Under the pieces are notes generated by a model that was given only the letters and a program-made list of their open reading frames with translations, was not told the origin of the DNA and made no database searches. DNA of 64,000 nucleotides from Polaribacter aestuariivivens (lineage in GTDB: Bacteria; Bacteroidota; Bacteroidia; Flavobacteriales; Flavobacteriaceae), in contig NZ_VANR01000004.1 of the NCBI RefSeq assembly GCF_005885675.1, positions 1 through 64,000 on the forward strand, given 5' to 3'. This document shows, piece by piece, positions 59,478-64,000 of the stretch. The translations under genes were made by a program, and so were the position numbers. The first letter of the stretch is position 1, and every line of letters starts with the position of its first letter.

Positions 59478-60185
59478 CTAGTTTTCACCAGCTTGTGTTT
59501 TTACATCTTCAATCATTTTATCGTTTGGAACAATAGCAACATTTACTCTTCTGTTTTTTGCTCTTCCACTTTCTGTTGTGTTATCATATTTTGGTTGTTC
59601 TTCACCATACCATAAAGTATTAAATCTGCTGCTTGCCAAACCTTTGTTTACTAAAAAATTAGTTACAGATTTTGCTCTCTTTTCAGATAAAGCCATATTA
59701 TATTCGGCTTTACCAGTGTTATCTGTATGCCCAACAACTAAAATGTTGGTATCTGGAAATTCCGCAAATACGTTAGAAAGTTTGTTTAGTGTTGCCTGAG
59801 ATTTTGCGTTTATGTTTGATTTGTTTGTGTCAAAATAAACACCACTATTTTCATCAAAAGTAACAACAATACCATTATCTACTCTTTCTACTTTAGCTCC
59901 AGGAATTTCTGTTTCAATTTTTTTGGCTTGTTCATCCATTCGTTTACCAATTAAAACTCCTGCTCCACCACCAATTACACCACCAATTACAGCACCTAAT
60001 TTACTGTTATCTCCACTACCAACATTGTTTCCAATAATGGCACCAATAATGGCTCCTGCACCAGCACCAATTACACCACCTTTTTGTTTGTTATTTGCAT
60101 TTTTAGTTGCTTCACAACTAGAAAAACCTAATGTTAAGGTAATTGCAATTGCAAAAATTGATATTTTTTTGATTAATTTTTTCAT
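59478..60185 (-). CDS. OmpA-family lipoprotein with glycine zipper
   Basis: A 235-residue outer-membrane lipoprotein (signal ending LGFSSCEA). Residues about 37-88 form a glycine-zipper segment (GGVIGAGAGAIIGAIIG, LGAVIGGVIGGGAGVLIG), probably membrane-inserted. The C-terminal OmpA/MotB peptidoglycan-binding domain contains ILVVGHTDNTGKAEYNMALSEKRA and RFNTLWYGEEQP, with the TESGRAKNRRVNVAI ending. It likely anchors the outer membrane to peptidoglycan (Pal/YiaD-like). It lies 5 bp after the lipocalin-like gene. Confidence 0.92.
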   Translation of the reverse strand: MKKLIKKISIFAIAITLTLGFSSCEATKNANNKQKGGVIGAGAGAIIGAIIGNNVGSGDNSKLGAVIGGVIGGGAGVLIGKRMDEQAKKIETEIPGAKVERVDNGIVVTFDENSGVYFDTNKSNINAKSQATLNKLSNVFAEFPDTNILVVGHTDNTGKAEYNMALSEKRAKSVTNFLVNKGLASSRFNTLWYGEEQPKYDNTTESGRAKNRRVNVAIVPNDKMIEDVKTQAGEN

Positions 60186-60190
60186 AATAT

Positions 60191-60649
60191 TTATTGTTTT
60201 GTAAAGTTCATATTAATAATAAATGGAGTTCCGTTAACAGTTAAATTTTGTTGCCATTTCATACTGTTTTCTGATAGCTGAGATAATTCGACCCTAAAAC
60301 CTACGTTATTTTCGTTATTTTTTGGCTTCAATAAAAAATCGTAATAACCAGAAACTTCATTAATTTCTTGAATTACAAAAATGAATTCTCTTTCTCCAGC
60401 AATACAGTTCTGATTATTTACAGTGTAAACTCCTGTGTTGTTATTTGGTACAAATTTCCATGTACTACCTTCTAAACACTCTTTAGAAGCATCATTAAAT
60501 AAAGTTACATTATAATCTCCAGTTTTACTATAAGTTATTTTGTTTAAAACCCAGTTTCCTTTAATTGTTTTTTCTTTAGATCTTACATTTTTAGATGCGC
60601 CACAAGAAAATAGTGTGAGCGCAAATATTAAAATCATTATTTTTTTCAT
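60191..60649 (-). CDS. Lipocalin-family lipoprotein
   Basis: A 152-residue lipoprotein (signal ending LTLFSCGA). The mature domain starts with KGNWVLNKITYSK, the N-terminal strand typical of small lipocalin-like proteins, and has a likely disulfide between SKECLEGSTW and NNQNCIAGE. The rest is a beta-barrel pattern ending FIINMNFTK. Probably envelope-located; ligand unknown. A pair of lipocalin and OmpA genes as here is common in this family of bacteria. The promoter region (60650 onward) lies in a long gap. Confidence 0.85.
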   Translation of the reverse strand: MKKIMILIFALTLFSCGASKNVRSKEKTIKGNWVLNKITYSKTGDYNVTLFNDASKECLEGSTWKFVPNNNTGVYTVNNQNCIAGEREFIFVIQEINEVSGYYDFLLKPKNNENNVGFRVELSQLSENSMKWQQNLTVNGTPFIINMNFTKQ

Positions 60650-60992
60650 AATTAATTCTTTTTTTAGATATACAAATAAACAACAGATATTGTAATAATT
60701 GTAACTCTAAAGAAAAAAAAATGGATGCATATGGATTTTTAATCTTTTGAAATGATTTTTTTATGTTTTATGTAGATTTTGAAAAACTAAAAGTCGACCA
60801 AAACTAACTTAAATTTAGCTTTGGCGACTTTTTAAATAAATAAAGTCTGCATTAGGGGAACGTATATAGCTCTATAAATTATCTTTTGTAAGACGTAATA
60901 AAACTATTAATAAAAGATAAGTTTATTTTTTATTTTCTTTAAAATGAGTAAATTACTCGATAAACGACCAAAAGAACACTTTAAAAGGTTTT
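60650..60992. other. 343-bp gap between co-directional genes
   Basis: AT-rich and gene-free. It contains a strong hairpin (60789-60833) that suits termination of the HDAC gene on the minus strand, and beyond it the promoter region of the lipocalin/OmpA operon. Also AAAAGATAA/TTATCTTTT words near 60881-60920. No convincing ORF or tRNA. Confidence 0.5.
60789..60833 (-). terminator. Long hairpin terminator after the HDAC gene
   Basis: AAAAGTCG-A-CCAAA (60789-60802) pairs with TTTGGCGACTTTTT (60820-60833) with one bulged base and a 17-nt loop. T-rich on both sides. It lies about 160 bp after the HDAC stop. Confidence 0.7.
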
Positions 60993-61895
60993 TTAAAAGT
61001 AAATTTCTTGAGCGAGCCTAAAGGTGTTTGCGTGTGCGTTTACAATCATATTAATATCTGGTGAATAGCCTCCACCCATAGAACACATTACAGGAATTTT
61101 TAAATCGAAACAGGTTTGTAAAACAAATTGGTCTCTTTTTTTACAACCTTCTACTGTCAACCCTAATTTACCCAACTTATCAGTTTCAATAACGTCTACA
61201 CCACATAAATAATAAATAAAATCTGGCTTTTCTTGATTGATAAGTTTTGGAAGTGTACTTTTTAAGGTGTCTAAATATTCGCTATCATTCGTGTTGTTTT
61301 CCAAAGGAATGTCTAAATCACTTTTTTCTTTTATAAAAGGATAATTGCTTTTTCCGTGCATTGAAAATGTAAAAACAGAGGTATCATTTTTAAAAATTTC
61401 TGCTGTTCCATTTCCTTGATGTACGTCTAAATCTACAATTAAAATTTTATTTGCTAGCCCTTTATTTTGAAGATATTTTGCTCCAATTGCTTGGTCATTT
61501 AACATACAAAAAGCTTCTCCGCGATTTGAAAAAGCGTGATGTGTACCACCAGCAATATTCATCGAAATTCCATTTTTTATGGCAAATTCAGATGCTTTCA
61601 TAGTTCCATCTGCAATAACCATTTCTCTTTCTACCAAAACTTCAGATAAAGGAAAACCAATTTTTCTGGCTGCTTTTTGAGATAGTGTAATGTTTAGTAA
61701 ATCAAAAAAATATTCTGGGTCGTGAACTGTAAAAAAATGTTTATTATTTGGTATTTCTGGTTCGAAGAAGTTTTCTTTTTTACAAGTTCCTTCGTATAAT
61801 AGTTGTTGTGGTAAAAGGTCATATTTTTCCATAGGAAAACGATGGCCTTCTGGTAATTCGTGTTTATATATTGGATGATATGCTATTTTTAGCAT
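60993..61895 (-). CDS. Histone-deacetylase-family amidohydrolase
   Basis: A 300-residue zinc hydrolase of the arginase/HDAC superfamily. Active-site blocks are AGGTHHAFSNRGEAFCMLND (His-His), ILIVDLDVHQGNGTAEIF (Asp and His zinc ligands), FTFSMHGKSNYPF and YYLCGVDVIETDKLGKLG (Asp ligand). Bacterial members deacetylate acetylpolyamines or other small acetylamides; acetoin utilisation (AcuC) is another annotation. No acetoin genes are nearby, so the substrate is open. It starts 10 bp after the partial gene upstream, so it is probably co-transcribed with it. Confidence 0.9.
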   Translation of the reverse strand: MLKIAYHPIYKHELPEGHRFPMEKYDLLPQQLLYEGTCKKENFFEPEIPNNKHFFTVHDPEYFFDLLNITLSQKAARKIGFPLSEVLVEREMVIADGTMKASEFAIKNGISMNIAGGTHHAFSNRGEAFCMLNDQAIGAKYLQNKGLANKILIVDLDVHQGNGTAEIFKNDTSVFTFSMHGKSNYPFIKEKSDLDIPLENNTNDSEYLDTLKSTLPKLINQEKPDFIYYLCGVDVIETDKLGKLGLTVEGCKKRDQFVLQTCFDLKIPVMCSMGGGYSPDINMIVNAHANTFRLAQEIYF

Positions 61896-61905
61896 TCACT
61901 AAGTT

Positions 61906-64000
61906 TTATTTTAAATCAACAATAATTTTTTCAGAAATAAATGTACCGTTATTTGTAACTCCTTCTATAAACAAGTTTACTTTATTTTGTTCTTTCTTTT
62001 TAAATTCTAAATAAATTTTATTATTATCTATTGCGTTTTTCGGTAACCAACTAACAACACCATAATTTTTAAAGAAGTTATTTTTATAATTAGTATACTT
62101 TGGTTCATAAAATTTTTTAGACTCACTAAATGTTACTGGAAAAACTAAAGAAACTGCTGTTTCTTTTTCTTTGTAATTTAAAAGTGGGTTTGTTTTTATT
62201 CTTACAGCACCCCCAGGTCCTAACCTTAGGCCTCCTGAAAAATCATTTAAATTAACATCTATATATTCTACATCATATAAAAAATAATTAAATAATGTAA
62301 AAGAATCTTGGACTAAAAAACCATCTAAATAAACTGCAATTGCTGTTTTATCTCTAGTATTTATAGCCGTAAAAGTTCCATCTTCAAAATTATCAAAAGC
62401 AAATACACCCGGTTTTTCATTAAGAAATATAGATAAAGGCATATTTCTTTCAATTTTATTTAACACAAAAAGTCTACCCATTGTTTTTTTTCTTAAATCT
62501 TCTATCTCCTTTTCTCTTTTGTTTGCCTTAATTATAACTTCATCTAATTTTGTTATTTTGTTTTGGGCGTAAAACTTAAAATAGTCATCGTAAGAATTGT
62601 TTTTTTCTGAGTTATTTTGTTTCAATGAATAAGTAATATTAAGACTTGGTATTATAGCAGGAAAGAATTGAGCATAAAGGGCATTAGGTTTTGATACTAT
62701 TCCTTTTTTATTCATACTCGAAACATAAAGATTTTTATCACCTTCTGGGTAGTACCCCTTAAGTTGTATAGCCTTTATAGGTTCATCATATTCAATAATT
62801 CTTGATCCTTTATTACTCGTATGATGCACTAAATAAGATCCTTTTTTCCCAGAATTAGGGATGTTTAGCTTGATATTTATTCCATTTTCAAAAGGATATA
62901 TAAATTCTTTTTTCTCATTTGGCCAATTATGACTGCTCCATCCTTGGGTAATTAATAGATTATCTAAGTGATGTTTTTTTTCATTATTAATATCTTTAAA
63001 ATAGTAACCACCATCTTCCACAAAAGATTTAACATATGGCTGTATTAATGTTTGAGATATTATATTGTGTTGCTTTATGTAAGATTTAGTTTTTTCTGGA
63101 AGAATAGATACACTCACATTACCATCTGTTAATTTATTTATATCTGATAGCGTTAATGTTGTTGAAATAGTATCTTTGTTTTGTTCTGTTTTAAAATTTG
63201 TAACTTTTGAAATTTCTAAACCGTGATAATTAAAGAATAACCTTTCAGCTACTACCAATCTATTTTCGTTTAATAGAGCTATTGTATTTACCCCTTTTGG
63301 TAATTTTTTTAATTGTAAAACTCTCTTAATGCTATTGTTTTTATCAAAATTTAATTTAAAAGATTTAGGTAAATTGCTATTTATTTTTAAAAAATAAGTT
63401 TTATCATTAATTTCCTTAAGTGTTCTGTTATTTGTGTTAATAGAAATAAAAGCTTCTTGGTCTACTTTAGAAACCTGTAATACAACTCCTTTTTCTTTTG
63501 CTGTTTGTAATAAATTAATAGATGTTTTTTTATTTAGATGATTTATGGTTACGTTGTAAGAATTTCCTTTTTTTAATAAAAAAGAAAATCTACCTATTCC
63601 TAATTTGTTTAAATTAAAAGTTCTAATAACTTTATTATTTTCTAACAAAACGCCTTTTATATTTGGCACACCATTACCAAACTTATCTTTTACAATTACT
63701 CCAATGGTATTCGTGGTATTATATAATAATGTGCCACTTTCTGGTAGGAGTTGGGCATCTATATCTACAGTATTAGAATCGATTTGCTGAGGAGTTTTAT
63801 TATCTAAGACCGTAATTTTTTCAACAAAATAGTTTTTGGCTTCAAAATTTAGCATCCAACTCGTATACGCTTTAAAAATATAGTTTCCTGCATTAAGCGA
63901 GTCGTCTAAAATAAAATTACCTGAAGCAATACCGTTAGAAACTTTAATAAGTTTACTTTTTATAGTTTTATTTTTTTTATCAGATAAAGTACAATATAAA
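61906..64000 (-). CDS. MG2-like/TonB-plug envelope protein (5' end outside window)
   Basis: An open frame of 697 codons enters from the right edge and stops at 61906; the true start lies beyond the window (an internal ATG at 63855 sits in the middle of an AGNYIFKAYTSWM motif). N-terminal part: beta-sandwich repeats of macroglobulin (MG2/carboxypeptidase-like) type. C-terminal part (from about KLDEVIIKAN): a TonB-dependent-receptor plug-like segment (KTAIAVYLDGFLVQD, LRLGPGGAVRIKTNP). No transmembrane barrel follows. Many Flavobacteriaceae have such barrel-less plug proteins of unknown role. The HDAC gene follows after 10 bp. Confidence 0.75.
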   Translation of the reverse strand, partial: LYCTLSDKKNKTIKSKLIKVSNGIASGNFILDDSLNAGNYIFKAYTSWMLNFEAKNYFVEKITVLDNKTPQQIDSNTVDIDAQLLPESGTLLYNTTNTIGVIVKDKFGNGVPNIKGVLLENNKVIRTFNLNKLGIGRFSFLLKKGNSYNVTINHLNKKTSINLLQTAKEKGVVLQVSKVDQEAFISINTNNRTLKEINDKTYFLKINSNLPKSFKLNFDKNNSIKRVLQLKKLPKGVNTIALLNENRLVVAERLFFNYHGLEISKVTNFKTEQNKDTISTTLTLSDINKLTDGNVSVSILPEKTKSYIKQHNIISQTLIQPYVKSFVEDGGYYFKDINNEKKHHLDNLLITQGWSSHNWPNEKKEFIYPFENGINIKLNIPNSGKKGSYLVHHTSNKGSRIIEYDEPIKAIQLKGYYPEGDKNLYVSSMNKKGIVSKPNALYAQFFPAIIPSLNITYSLKQNNSEKNNSYDDYFKFYAQNKITKLDEVIIKANKREKEIEDLRKKTMGRLFVLNKIERNMPLSIFLNEKPGVFAFDNFEDGTFTAINTRDKTAIAVYLDGFLVQDSFTLFNYFLYDVEYIDVNLNDFSGGLRLGPGGAVRIKTNPLLNYKEKETAVSLVFPVTFSESKKFYEPKYTNYKNNFFKNYGVVSWLPKNAIDNNKIYLEFKKKEQNKVNLFIEGVTNNGTFISEKIIVDLK

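Noticed and set aside
1..64000. tRNA, rRNA, CRISPR arrays, prophage
   Set aside because: No cloverleaf-like segments, ribosomal conserved blocks, regularly spaced repeats or phage structural genes were seen on either strand; this was done by eye, so a single diverged tRNA could be missed.

Overview
The window is strongly AT-rich DNA from a member of the Bacteroidota, most likely a marine Flavobacteriaceae of the Polaribacter/Tenacibaculum type. The evidence is in the sequence: many TAnnTTTG -7 elements (the Bacteroidota sigma-A promoter), an IPExxxVDY-type protein inside an acpP-fabF-rnc-pyk cluster, a three-gene succinate dehydrogenase, many small secreted proteins and lipoproteins, AraC-type regulators, DUF1501/DUF1800 and FG-GAP families, and a TonB-plug protein at the right edge. 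I see no rRNA, tRNA, CRISPR array or prophage.

Layout. 1-5.6 kb: the 3' end of an IS110-type transposase, then PhzF, SigZ and a hydrolase on the minus strand, then a serine hydrolase and brnQ. 5.5-9.1 kb: an AbiH-family defence gene wedged between brnQ and an AraC regulator, followed by a small operon (31-aa CxxC/CxC microprotein, AhpD-like protein, cupredoxin-like protein) preceded by direct repeats. 9.1-12.8 kb: two tandem secreted paralogues and YceI, divergent from a membrane-anchored winged-helix regulator, with phased TGTnAAA boxes between them. 12.8-20.2 kb: aminopeptidase P, RhlE helicase, a BNR-repeat protein and three small genes. 20.2-23.8 kb: sdhCAB. 23.8-28.5 kb: a vanadium-haloperoxidase/PAP2 lipoprotein with a giant FG-GAP/ASPIC lipoprotein. 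28.5-34.2 kb: RNase H, PurN, then AcpP-FabF-Rnc-IPExxxVDY-Pyk. 34.2-37.4 kb: an M28 membrane peptidase, a CBS protein and a zinc-ribbon protein.

37.43-40.30 kb is a complete IS1595-family (ISXO2-like) element with 25-bp inverted ends and an exact 8-bp target duplication (AAATGTAC). Besides the transposase it carries three small passenger ORFs and one, possibly two, candidate small RNAs that have their own promoters and terminators. 40.4-47.1 kb: a short SSB, two lipoproteins, an SDR/HD/AlbA_2 gene trio and two WG-type secreted proteins. 47.2-52.7 kb: a DUF1800/DUF1501 pair and a two-subunit molybdenum hydroxylase. 52.7-58.2 kb: an AraC regulator, small envelope proteins, and an AraC/response-regulator/histidine-kinase operon divergent from a DUF3095 cyclase-like gene. 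58.2-64 kb: OmpA-family and lipocalin lipoproteins, an HDAC-family hydrolase and an edge-truncated MG2/TonB-plug protein.

The points most worth following are: (i) the structured small-RNA candidate inside the IS1595 element; (ii) a dispersed hairpin repeat (two copies) whose stems differ in sequence but keep pairing; (iii) the helically phased box array next to the membrane winged-helix regulator; (iv) the TTGTCCA direct repeats before the microprotein/AhpD operon; and (v) the perfect palindrome overlapping the promoter and start of the FG-GAP gene.
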